Below, in pieces: positions 33,795-44,199 of a stretch of DNA of 64,000 bases. The stretch's first letter is position 1. Every line of letters starts with the position of its first letter. The translations under genes were made by a program, and so were the position numbers. The DNA lies in assembly GCA_023213395.1 (NCBI GenBank), contig CM041465.1, positions 84,885,741 to 84,949,740 of the forward strand. Reading direction: 5' to 3'. The notes beneath the pieces were generated by a model. The model worked only from the letters and a program-made list of their open reading frames with translations. It did not search any database and was not told the origin of the DNA. The DNA is from Cycas panzhihuaensis. Lineage: Eukaryota > Cycadophyta.

Positions 33795-36236
33795 CTACCT
33801 CACTCCTGGGGTACCATCTCCTAGCCTGTGTGATCCCTCTCCTAGGGACCACATCCCTCCGAGGCTCCTCCTAGGCCTCCGTGAGCTCCCTGCCTCGCTT
33901 CCCTCGTCGCGTGGCTGTCTCAGGGTTGTCGCTGTTGTATGGGTATACGTCCTACTCCTGCTCGACCTCAACGCCACCTGGTCTACGAGCTGATCGTATC
34001 TAGCCTGGATACGATCCCTCTCCCCTCTACTCCCCGGAGTCTCTCCTCCATACTTAAGAACCTCTCCTCCGTCCCTCTGAGATGCTCCTCCAGTACTATC
34101 CGGACCATGCTACCTGTATCCCTACCTGCTCCTCCCTGAGCCTCTAGAGCCTGGACCCATCTGCACAATGCGTCTCGCTCGCCTCTGGCCTCATCTAGCT
34201 CTCACTGCATCTGTCCCCTAAAAGCTATGTGCTCTTGGGACTCTGCAGCCCAGATATCTCTCACCCTCACCAATGGAGTGAATGCCTCCATATGTGCACC
34301 TGCCGATCTAGGCACATCCTCTGCGTGGATGGGCGGTTGCCCTTCTGCATATACTTGAGGGAACATCTCCCTCACCATGGTCTCTACTAGTCTCCTGACC
34401 TCTGCAGTACCTGTCAATGTAACATGCCATGTGTCAGTGTATATCCCACTACATACCATGATCAAATCAAATTAAATATCTATTTGGTCATCAAACGACT
34501 GAGGAAATGGTTAGGCCTCACTTGCCATGGCCACTGGCTCCTCTACCCGTGCGATGACCTCTCCTCCTGGCTCCCCGCCAGTTGCTGGTACCTCATCCTT
34601 AGGTACCTCCTCTACCTGGGCCTCTCTCCTCACTAGGACTGGCTCAGCTCTTGTCTCTCTGGATCTCCTCATGATCCGTAGCCTACGGGCCCTAGTCCCT
34701 GGCCCCCTACTCTCCTCAACTGCCCCTGATGGGCCTGCCTCTCCTTAGGCAATCTCAGAGTGTCCCGCTACTTCTCCTGCCGTCCCTGATGGACCTGCCT
34801 CTCCTGCAGGTCATGATGGGCCAGCCCCATCTCCTCCATCGCTATCACCGTCGCTGTCATCATCACCCAGGAGTGCTCCTGCTCTGCCTGCCTCGTCATC
34901 GCTGTCCCACCTCACTGTCCTATATGGAGTTGCCACATAATCCGTCATGGTGAGGAGGTCTAGTGATGTCGCCTCCACCGATCGTTGGATGTGAGCCTGG
35001 TCCTCCATCCCCCTCAGCCGAGTCTGCCATCTGTGGACCATCGGTCCCACTCTACTATGGGGTGTGGTCCCCCCGCTGGTGCCACTGCTACAAAGTGATC
35101 AAAAAACTAGCATTGCAGTAATGTGCTATATGACAATCCTCCCTTTCCTACTACCCTGATAACATCGAGATGTGTGATGAGGTTCGCTGCTATCATCGTG
35201 GCCTAGTCCATTTGCTCGCTGACTCTGCAACGACATACTTCATCCATCCATCCCTCGAGGATCTCTCTATAATTCTGTTTCTGGGAAACCCGGAACAAAA
35301 TGCATAGTGTAATGAGCTTCCTCACCCAAGGAATCCTAGACATCACCATCATCTGGAGGGGAACTCCTCTCCGCTCCCACCTATTAGTCCCTGTGAAAAA
35401 GGTAGCTACCTCTCGATGTGCTGCCTCATTGCTAGGTAGTGCTCCCAATGTCACCGGCCTCCGAGTCGCTGGTACCTCCAAAATCTGTCGGATGTCCCTC
35501 GATGTCACTATCACATCTCCTACCTGAGGCAAGTGGAAAAGGTGCCTCCTCCTATCTTAATGAGATATGATATCGACCAATAGCCTCTGATCAGATGTAA
35601 ACTGAGGTGTCTTTAGGGCCTTGTACAGGCCATACCTCCACAAGATCTCCTTGTCCCCCCGGGACATCATCTCGATGTAGCTCAACATCGCCATGCCGAC
35701 GTTCTCACGGTTATCCACCGCAATGACAGCCTGTCAACATCATAAACCAGTCAAAGTCATCTCCATATTAGTCCCCTGTGCTCTTGGCTATCTCTTAGCT
35801 CTCTCTATTTGAGATTTGGGGCCTTATGGCCCCTCATCCTCTTTTTTCTGCTAATCTACCTTCGTACCGTGCTAAACTTAGCGGTATCGCTAAGTTTAGC
35901 TCAGGTCCCACAGTGATTGGAGCCCCATGGCAAAGATCATGGCACTGCGATCTTTGCCGTGGTACGAATGGTACCCCCTCAAAAAGGGGAGGTTTCTGCC
36001 CTAAAAATAAAAAAAAAATCCTTTTGGTGGACCCTGTGGGGCCCACTGAGACTAGGGCCTCCTAATGCCCAGGTCCCGCCTCTTTTTGGGTCCAATTCAG
36101 ACTCTGAGAGGCCTCCATTTGCCCATAAGGGGTGCAAAAACTACTAAAAATTTGATAAAAAGTAATGAAATTAAAACTTTGAAATAGGTAGGGTTTTGTG
36201 AGATCTACTCACTAGATATGGTCTCGCTGTCACCAT
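33795..36236 (-). pseudogene. Antisense three-exon PMD-like gene of element A
   Basis: Opposite in strand to the element. Model, from comparison with D: exon 1 36236-36213 (24 bases, ATG to GTGAGT), intron 1 36212-35731, exon 2 35730-34522, intron 2 34521-34411 (GTGAGG...GACAG), exon 3 34410-33795. Exon 2 begins with A-V-I-A-V-D-N-R-E-N-V-G and reads FHLPQVGDV, then RDIRQILEVPATRRPV, a pattern typical of the plant mobile domain (PMD; MAIN/MAIL1 and transposon proteins). Later it has a LLQC.FFDHFV.VAP block, also PMD-like, then an acidic tract with SDDEAG. Exon 3 is rich in Glu/Arg heptads (EEHLRGTEERFLSMEERLRG), probably a coiled coil. Stops (for example TAG at 35203-35205 and TAA in the H-W-D-R-R position) and a frameshift near 33990 disable this copy. 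The PMD assignment is by motif only. Confidence 0.6.
35871..35900. repeat. 30-base palindrome in antisense-gene intron 1
   Basis: GCTAAACTTAGCG, GTAT, then the exact reverse complement CGCTAAGTTTAGC. It sits in a larger nested set: TTCGTACC (35861-35868) with GGTACGAA (35961-35968), and GGCAAAGATC (35929-35938) with GATCTTTGCC (35949-35958). Confidence 0.95.
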
Positions 36237-36397
36237 CGCGTCTCAATGATCTCGCTGGCTCTCTCTGCACTCCAATCCAATGGTCTGATCTTCCCCTGCA
36301 TGTCTCTGAGGTTGGGCGGTGCTCCGCTGTGTAAGGGAATGGCTCTGGTTTCTCACAAAAGCTGGTAAAAATGAATCCATTTTCTGTACGAATTTCC

Positions 36398-36404
36398 TTA
36401 TATA
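36398..36404 (-). promoter_or_regulatory. TATA box of the antisense gene (element A)
   Basis: Minus strand reads GCCTATATAAGGAAA, 162 bases upstream of the exon 1 ATG. Element D has CACCTATATAAGGAAA at the matching place. Conservation in both copies, within sequence that otherwise diverges, supports a real core promoter. Confidence 0.65.
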
Positions 36405-36930
36405 GGCGGGGGCCCCGACGGGCACTTCCTCCATTTTTGACCTCGCAACAGTCGTTGGGACCATCCCGTTTCCCTGATCGCCTTTACCTTCTGGCCCTGT
36501 CACCCGTTGTGCTCTTTTGATGCCCTTTTTGCCCTCTCTTGCAAGTGCATGTATGGCGCCTCACTATTGCACTTTTTCTCAGGGCCCTTCTGTCTCGTTT
36601 TACGTGTCGCTCCCATGCATGCCCAAGTTTGTACTCGTTTGGCTCGTTTCACCAGCCTGGATTCGTTTCTGTAGCCCTTTTCTGCTCTTGGGGTCTCCAA
36701 AGGGAATGCTTCCTCGTTTGGGGGCATGTTTTGCTTCCCAAAGCGACCTTTGGTGCTCTAGGGCACCTTTTCTTTGCCTGCTCTCAGGTAGTGGTCAGAC
36801 CGCTTGCTTTCGTCCTTAGGTAGCCTCATTGCTAGGTCCTCCTACCCTTCATGGCCACTTTTTGCTTGTCTTCTGAGTACCTCTTTCATTCCGTCATTAT
36901 TTATTTACTACCAGGATTTAGTGTTCGCTC

Positions 36931-37353
36931 ATGTCCCTCTACATATTTACTGACGGCGGAAGCCGTGGTAACCTTGGACCTCCTGTCGTTGCTTGGATCC
37001 TTCGTAGCCCCTCCAGACACGATTTCATGTGCTCAGGTACCTTCCTCCCTGAGGCAACTAATAATGAAGCTGAATACATGGCCATTATTGAAGCCCTTAC
37101 TGATGCTCTCCATTTCCATCACGGACCCATCGTGTTACTTTGCGATTCTTAGGTTGTTGTGTTCCATCTCACCTAGGTTTACCAGGTGTGATGCCCTCAC
37201 TTGAGAACCCTTGCTTCAGTTGCCAGGTCTCTCTTGGCCCACTTTTCATCAGTTGATATTTAACATATCCCTCGGGACCTCAATTCTAAGGTAGATAGCC
37301 TCATCTGCCTCATCCTTGAGCATCGTCTCCCTCTTCTTAACGACCGCCTTTGA
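36931..37353 (+). pseudogene. Element A second (archaeal-type) RNase H
   Basis: Sense-strand domain starting at its own ATG: FTDGGSRGNLGP (Asp), TNNEAEYMA (Glu), LLCDS (Asp), then a stop where B and D have Gln, and a later IPRDLN..VDSL block with the last Asp. It is distinct from the pol-type RNase H at 31270 and is the extra RNase H known from Tat elements. It is placed 3' of integrase, head to head with the antisense gene (about 530 bases between its ATG and that gene's TATA box). Three stops disable it. Confidence 0.8.
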
Positions 37354-37700
37354 GGCTTACCTGGCTTACCCATGCCCAAGTCTTTGGTCACCTTTAGTTT
37401 GATCTACTTGTCTAGTTTATTGGGTGCCTTCATATCACTCATTGCACTTGGGTAATGGGGCATCCCCTTCATTGACTTCCTTTACTTACAGGTTGATGCT
37501 TAGATGACGCATAGGCAGCCCCTATGTTGTCCTCATCTCTGTCTCCCTTTGTCCACACATTCTGACACGACACACACTGACACCCTTAGTCCATATGCTA
37601 TTCATATTTTGTTTATATATATATATGCATGTGCTACTGACGGTTTTTTGTTGTCAGCATTAGCCATCACACCACACTTCTGAGCGGTGAGGCTCTCCTG

Positions 37701-37712
37701 CCAAGGGGGCAG
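37701..37712 (+). other. Element A polypurine tract
   Basis: CCAAGGGGGCAG directly before the 3' LTR. Confidence 0.85.
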
Positions 37713-40336
37713 TGTTTCCCGGCTACCAGGAATGGACTCAAGACGCATTGACTCAGGTAAGCTTAGGTATATGTTTGTGCTCCTCTCTACTCTTACTTGG
37801 ATGAGGTTGTTTAGTACAGATTGCCTAACGCATGCTTGCCTGCCATTTACATGATTACATTGCCTCTTTACTTGATCACACTGCATTTGCTTACCGCATG
37901 CCTTTCAGCCTGACAACTCACAGTGGGGGAATTCTTCAATGAATGCTACACCCCATATGGCATATAGCCACCTACGTCATCTCCATGGCCCCTTGGGATG
38001 CCTTAGCCAGTCGCATTTCACCTTTTGACGATGCCCTGTTTATGTTTCAATTTCTCCCAAGTATGATTGAATCCTTAGTTGAGACCTGGTTCTCTTTCCT
38101 GGCCACTTGTCAGCCACCTAGGTACTAACCCCTAGCTGTTCCAGCCTTGACTTACTCTTTATTTAGCTCCAGAATCCTTGTTTGGCTTTATTTTTGTTTC
38201 TTGGCTCGTACCATTGTAAACTTAGCAGTATTGCAATATTTGCTATGGTACCACGAAGTTTACCATGGTACGACTGTTTAAAAAAGTTTTTTAAAATCAT
38301 GCGACAGTTCTCGCTCTTTTTGTGGAACTGCCATGTGGTGCCCATGTGTTTCAACTTCCCAGAGACCCTCAATATTCACTTAGGGTCAGCAGGAAATAAA
38401 ACCAAAAGTTTAGTTCATTCTTCATTCTTCTTTGCCCATTTTTACATGCAACTCTACCAATCCTTCACAAAACTACTGCAGAACAGAGACTTTCAGCTGC
38501 TGCTCTTCACACATAGGCCATTGTTGTCTCTTATACTCAGAACCAATAGCTCCAAACATCTTTTTGTAGGTGCATACAATGGCAAGAAGGATACTTCTCA
38601 AGATTTTCCAAAGAACAAGCTCCAAGGGTCCCAAATCACAAGGGTTTCTCTCACATTGGTCTCCTCCTTAAAACCTATCATCAAACCTTGCTAAGGGTAG
38701 GGTTTTTCTATTATTTTCTAGCAGATGCACATTCCTCCTCTTTGTTATAAGGTACTCTACTTGTTTGCCTTGTGATTTATGTTATTTTCTTACAGTTTTT
38801 TATGAATAAATACTTATTTCATTTACCTTCTTGATTCTCTACCTAGTTTAGTACTAGATCTTTAGATTTAAGTGTTGTAGTGCTTCCCCTTACAGTCTTG
38901 CAAGCCTACCTTAAGGTGGCTGTGCAGAGGGGGTGACATAAAGGAAATTTGAGGGAGAAAGACAGGGTCCATCCCCCTTGCAAACCTTCTCCCCAAGGGT
39001 CCAAACCCTTATTTCCTTTCCCCCTGCACCTATTACCTCCCTTAGAGTTTGGCCAGAGACTTGGGAACCTACTCCCCAAATCTGAACCAATGTTGGCAAC
39101 CCCTTGCCATGTTGGTTTTAGCCCCTTATTCGCTGGTTTTGGGCATCTCATAAGCCCCAAAACCACTCTTTGTTGGCTTACAACTTGTAACCCATCCACT
39201 TGGACGATCTGCTGCTCATAGCACCTCGTCCTTTGGGTGTGCTTGCATACCTTCCCCTTACTTTTTCTTTCCAGTTGTTTGCTGCCCTATGTTATTTTTG
39301 CAAGTTCATTTTCCTTCCCCGAGGCCAAGTGGAGACTTTCCATGGGTGAGTTAGCCATTCCAAGGCTACTCTCTTATTTTAGGTGTCGGTTGAGGTGATT
39401 GTTTACAGAAATCTTGTTGGAGTTGTTTTCATTGAATAATATGTACATGCTTGATTTAGTTTGATTCTATTTCTTCTAAGTTTAGATATATATATTAGAT
39501 CTATTTTATGGCCCCTCTTCCGAGATGGAGAAACCTATTTGTTTGACTGATAAGATCTCGCGCTTGTGGAGTTATACATGAAATGAGCCCATTTACAGGT
39601 TAGTTTTATATTTATTGTTTTTCTGTCATTTTCCTTCATTTGTTGCTTCGCTTTTTGCATACATTGGGGGAGGTAAGCTAGCCCCTCTTCGGCTGCTCAT
39701 GGTAACCATCGCCGATCAGTCTCGTGTATGCAATAAGTAGAGTGAGAAGGCGCAGGAGGCAACGAGATTTGTAGCGCTTCGTTCAGACACCGGTCCAGGT
39801 ATTCCTCTTTTCTTTTCGTCTTTTCCTTATTGCATTGTTTCTTATGCCCCTGTGTGCATGTTAAGAAATACATAGGAAAAGGAAAAGAAAGAAAAAATTC
39901 ATATTTACATTTCGTGTGTCTTTTTTTTTATTTTGTAGTTGTTGTATCACACATAGATAGTCCCTTTCAAGCTAGAGCTACTCACCTCTTACTCTCTTAA
40001 CTAGCCTACACATAGACACTACGTTATATGTACATCTCACTCATGTGTTGCCTTCTCACTTCCTTGAGAAGACTCAACCTGCTAGGCCCTTTCTCCCTCT
40101 TCTCGGCCATCCGAGGGGTAGGAAGGCCTCGCCTTTTGGGATGACCCAAGGCTTCACCTTGCGTCCCTTCCCTTTTGAGATTACCTAGAAGTAACTAGGC
40201 GCCTTTGCAGGTCCCGAATCTGCGCTCCGACACACGGACACCCTGTGTGGTGAATACTTGCCTTTTAACCCAACCTAGTCTTGCATAACCCATTTCTTGC
40301 TAAACGCAGGGATACCACCCTGTGGGCAGCGTTTCA
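37713..40336 (+). repeat. Element A 3' LTR
   Basis: 2624 bp, same ends as the 5' LTR. In U3 an inverted repeat TCGTACCATTGTAAACTT / AAGTTTACCATGGTACGA (38206-38272, 17 of 18 paired) encloses ACTTAGCAGTA and TGGTACCACGAAG. It is the same word family as the intron 1 palindrome. The G-boxes have decayed to ATGCG and CATGTG. Confidence 0.92.
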
Positions 40337-40341
40337 GATAT

Positions 40342-40569
40342 CATAAAAAATGATAATATACAACTACCCTCACTTTACATTGGTTCAACCTTAAATAGAT
40401 AAGAGAGGTTTCTTATAAATAATATCATTGTTAGGATAAACAACCTTTAATTCTATTATCAAATATAAGTGACTCATACATAAAAGTTAATAACTAGCAC
40501 TAACCACCAAGATCCATTATCACATATGCTAGTAAACTGATTTCTCTTAATGATAAGTAGTCATGCAAT
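40342..40569 (-). other. 3' flank of the chromovirus, no motif
   Basis: AT-rich sequence between element A and the chromodomain segment; probably the 3' untranslated region or LTR of the chromovirus. No defined boundary seen. Confidence 0.4.
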
Positions 40570-43217
40570 AAGTCCCCTTCCTTAAGATGATAATTCCTCT
40601 AAGCTAAGGAGATGAGGATGTTGTTTAACAAATTTGATTAATTCCCATACCACTTCCTTGGGTTCACAACAAAGCCACTACATTAAGTACTTGAATATGG
40701 TCTTATTCTGAAGGTGGCCTTGCTGGTTGGCTAATATTTAGTCAAGTAGAACTATAAGATGTTATTATTTATCCAAAAGTGGTAAGATAGATTAAGGAAT
40801 AATGTCTTTATTGAGGTTCTTCTTAAGGAACAAAACATGAAATATATTATGGATTTTGGTATGGAGGGGAAGTTTAAGTGCATAGGCAATTTTATCAATT
40901 TGTTGAAATACTTTATATGGGTTATGATATTATGTACTAAGCTTTTGGATTTTATGGTATTTGAGGGATTATATATGGTTGGAGGCAAATAAAAACTAAG
41001 TCACCCTCAGAAAAATATTAATCTAAATGGTGGTAAATAGCAAGTTGTTTCATGCTACTAGGTTTTGTTTGAGCATGTAAAGAATTTGATTCATATCTTG
41101 AATCTTCTATTGAACTATAGTAATTTGTAGGTTAGTTGTGAGGGTATGATAATATAGGGGAGGGTACCCATAAAGAGCCATAAATGAGGACATGCCAATA
41201 GTTGAGTTATAGGATGAGTTATACTAATATTCTATTAGAGCTAGCCAAAAGGTCCATTTGTGCTACTATTTAAAAAGAAAAGCATCATAATTATATCTTT
41301 AGTATCTTATTTAAGACTCTGAAATAACCATCATCTTATGGATGGTAAGCTAAACTCATATTAAATAAAGTCCCAGAGACTTAGAAGGGTTCTTAGTAAA
41401 ATGTACTAGTAAATTTGGATTGCATATTGTTATGGATAAAAATTTGTAAAGGTGGAAAATAGAATAAATATAGAGATTGACAAGGCAGGATGCTTTATAA
41501 AAGGTATAAGTAGGTAAAAAATAGGCATACTTAGTGAATCTATCTATGATTACTAATATCGAGTTAAAACTAATAAATAATGGTAATCCTATGATGAAAT
41601 CTATAATAATGTCTTACCATTTACCTTGAGGGATATCTAGGGGTTGGAGGAGGTCTAGCTTATCTTTAGTATCACTTTTATTTCTTTTGTAAGTATCACA
41701 TTAAAAAATAAATATAAGGATAGATGATTTTATATAGGGCCAATTAAAATTGGATTGAATGAGATGATATATTTTGTCATACCCTAAGTGACTTCCTAAG
41801 GTAGTAGAGTGACACTCAAATAAAATACATGGGATGAATGATGATGTAGGGTGAACAAAAATATGCTTTTGATATAAGAGGCAAGTGATATATATGGATT
41901 AGTCTTTATGATTATGAACTTTAATGGCCAATCAGTCAAAATCCATTTAAGATTTATCTTTAGTTCCTAATTATGTCAACCATGTTGGTTGTAGCTTAGA
42001 GATCGCATGAATAATAGGCTCATAATAGTAGGCTGAGAGGAGAGGTAGGAGAGGGTGTTAATAACTATATTTTTCTTTTCTTTTTTATATATAATAGTGA
42101 AATCAAATACTTGTAGATGGTCTATCCATTTAGTTTGTTGTTCAAATAGAACTAGCTAATCAAGAAGGTGATGAAGGCTATGATGGTATATTAAAATAGT
42201 CAATTTAAAGCCCAAAACATATTGACACCACTTATTTATATCATATAGAATATCTTCCATCTCCTTTTGATATATTGACAATTGACATTCATGGTCTTTG
42301 AGTTTATGGCTTTTAAATACTATTGGATGAAAGTTCTACATAAGGATGATATCTATACCAAATCCTTACGCATCATACTCTAATTGGAAAGGTTGGGAGA
42401 AGTTTGGAGTGGTGAGAAGTAGATTGGATGTCATGATAGACTTAAGATTATTGAATGCATATTTTTTATCTTGAGACCATTAAAATGCATATTTTTAGAG
42501 TAAATTTACTAATGGGGCCACAAGAGAGGCTTAATTTCAAATAAATATATAATTAAATCCTATGAGTCCTAGATAAGCATGCAATTATATGGGATTTTTA
42601 GGTGTGGGCTAGGTAGTAATAACTAAGATTTTATTTGTGTCAACCTAAATGACCTTTGACAAGATGATATGTCTTAGATATTATAATTTTGACTTGTTGA
42701 ATTTGTATTTAGATAGCTTAACATAAAGTTAGTATTGGGTGAGGATTTGGAAGAAAACTTCTAAATGTTAGAGGCATTTATGCAAGTTTTGACTATAAAT
42801 AAGAATGTTATCAAAGAAAATAATGATAAATTTTTGGTGATATTAGGCAAAAAAATTATTCATTAAGACTTGGACCATAGTTAGGGCATTATAGAGGTTG
42901 AAGGGCATAACCTAAAATTCAAAATGCCTATGATGTGTTTAAAAGTTGGCCTTTTACAATCCTCTAAGATAATAGGGGTTTGATAATAACCCAATTCAAG
43001 GTCTAATTTAGAGAGCATGGTGGCCCCATAGATTTTGTCAAGTATGTCATCAATTATGGGTGTTAAGAATTTATTTTTAATTATCATTTTGTTGAATTTA
43101 TGATAGTTGACACAAAGTTAGAAGGGTCCATTCTTTTTCTAAACTAAGATGATAAGAGTAACATAAGGGCTTTTATTATGCTAGATGATGCCTATGTTAA
43201 TTAATTTATTAATGATG
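40570..43217 (-). pseudogene. Decayed chromovirus pol (RT to chromodomain)
   Basis: Minus-strand Ty3/gypsy pol with many stops. From the 5' side: GII..NKSPYVT and VNYHKFNKMIIKNKF (RT start, 43050-43210), DDILDKIYGATMLSKLDL.LGYYQ, the catalytic box FFDNILIYS at about 42795-42845, and integrase at 41540-41680 (DIIIDFIIGLPLF with the first Asp, and VIIDRFTKYAYF). The post-integrase segment is at 40790-41000 (GDLVF..LQPY, then LKLP.H..I). It ends in a chromodomain tail, W.CCEPKEVVWELIKFV, at 40600-40660. The chromodomain marks a chromovirus, a different clade from the Tat elements here. Confidence 0.75.
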
Positions 43218-43945
43218 TTTTTTTTTTTTTTTTTTTTTTAAATAAGTTTTTTGGTATGGTTTGTTAAGCAAACTAGGTTTTAATAACCAGAAATTGCTAC
43301 TAAGATCTAGACTATTTTGGAACTAGTTATAGGAATTAAAATTAAAATTTAACATGCAAGTTCTTAAACTAAAGATAATATAATAAATGAATTAGAAAGC
43401 CAAAGCATCATATATACACCTGATATAACATGGTAAAACCCTAACAGTGTGCTAGGAAAACATCCATATAGGAAAGGTATCGATCTTTATTATCAAAGAA
43501 TAGAGAAATATACATAATCTATAATAGAATGCTCACAACAACAACAACCGGCCACCCAACTCCTCACAGTACATTCAATACATTGAACACCATCAACATA
43601 ATAAAAAAACACCCTAAATAGGCTATATGAGAGAGTCATACAAAGCACAAATCTCAACCATCAAATTTGGGGTATTTTGAATGAACGACCCCAATTCTCT
43701 TTACAATTTAGTATGTATTTCAGTGTTAGCTTTTTGGGCCGGGGGCTACTACACATGAACCCCCTCTTTACTGGGAGGTGTGGGGTGGGGGGGGGGGGGG
43801 GGTGTGGGAGAGGAGAGCAGGTGGGTTCTAGCTTCTCCCACATCCCTTGGCCAAAGGGGCTCTCGCCCCCCTTGAATCTCCCCGAGGAAGTTTGGGAGGA
43901 AAACTGTTCTGCCAACCTGTCAAAATTTTAGCCTCCAAAACATTG
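43218..43945 (-). mobile_element. Unidentified insertion with a T22 end (LINE/SINE-like?)
   Basis: The chromovirus RT reading (…IINKLINIGII) stops exactly at a run of 22 T (43218-43239) and the upstream part of the same protein resumes near 43946. About 730 bases are therefore foreign. The T-run fits a poly(A) tail on the minus strand. The sequence holds a G16 run (43787-43802) and GC-rich stretches unlike its surroundings. I recognise no protein and find no clear target duplication, so the class is a guess. Confidence 0.45.
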
Positions 43946-44199
43946 TTGTCACATTATCTAATAAGGTTGAAGGGTAATAGGGTTATGAGATGATTTGTAA
44001 TGAAAACCATAATCTAGAGGATAAGTGGATAGAAGAGGACTAAGAACATATTAGTATTTGTCAAGAAGATTTTGAATATCAAGATGGATATTAGTATAGT
44101 CTTGAGTATTATTAATATAAACTATGTAGCCAATAATATTTTTTAAATGCTTGTGTATTTGATTCAGAGAGATGAGTTTATTAGAGAATGATTAGATGC
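43946..44199 (-). pseudogene. Decayed chromovirus protease-RT linker
   Basis: Minus strand reads YPLDYGFHYKSSHNPITLQPY, the linker that precedes RT in chromoviruses (family pattern D-H-x-I-x-L-x-x-G-x-x-P-V-x-x-R-P-Y). It is cut by element D at 44199; the rest continues at 63279. Confidence 0.6.

Larger units (their letters stand above)
10167..40336 (+). mobile_element. Tat-lineage Ty3/gypsy element A (contains element B)
   Basis: Bounded by 2627 and 2624 bp LTRs (TGTTTCCCGGC...TTTCA) and a perfect 5-bp duplication GATAT at 10162-10166 and 40337-40341. PBS at 12795, PPT at 37701. Order: gag, protease, [element B], RT, RNase H, integrase, a reverse-strand spliced PMD-like gene, a second RNase H, PPT. 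Subtracting B and its duplication leaves 16552 bp. The gag-protease-RT frame is continuous across B: the last codon before 16360 and the first after the duplicated GTCTC are in register. Internal stops and an integrase deletion make it defective. The TGGCGACC PBS, the CHHC zinc knuckle and the extra RNase H place it in the Tat (Ogre/Retand-like) group; sublineage is not resolved. Confidence 0.92.

Noticed and set aside
34424-34953. Plus-strand frames over the antisense gene of A
   Set aside because: Shadows of the minus-strand exons; in D the matching sense frames are not conserved while the antisense reading is.
43787-43802. G16 run as a functional quadruplex or phase-variable tract
   Set aside because: An isolated homopolymer in decayed sequence; nothing nearby that it could control.
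43661-43931. Two 84-residue frames on opposite strands near the G16 run
   Set aside because: Low-complexity Pro/Gly runs from the G tract; no homologous frame elsewhere in the window.
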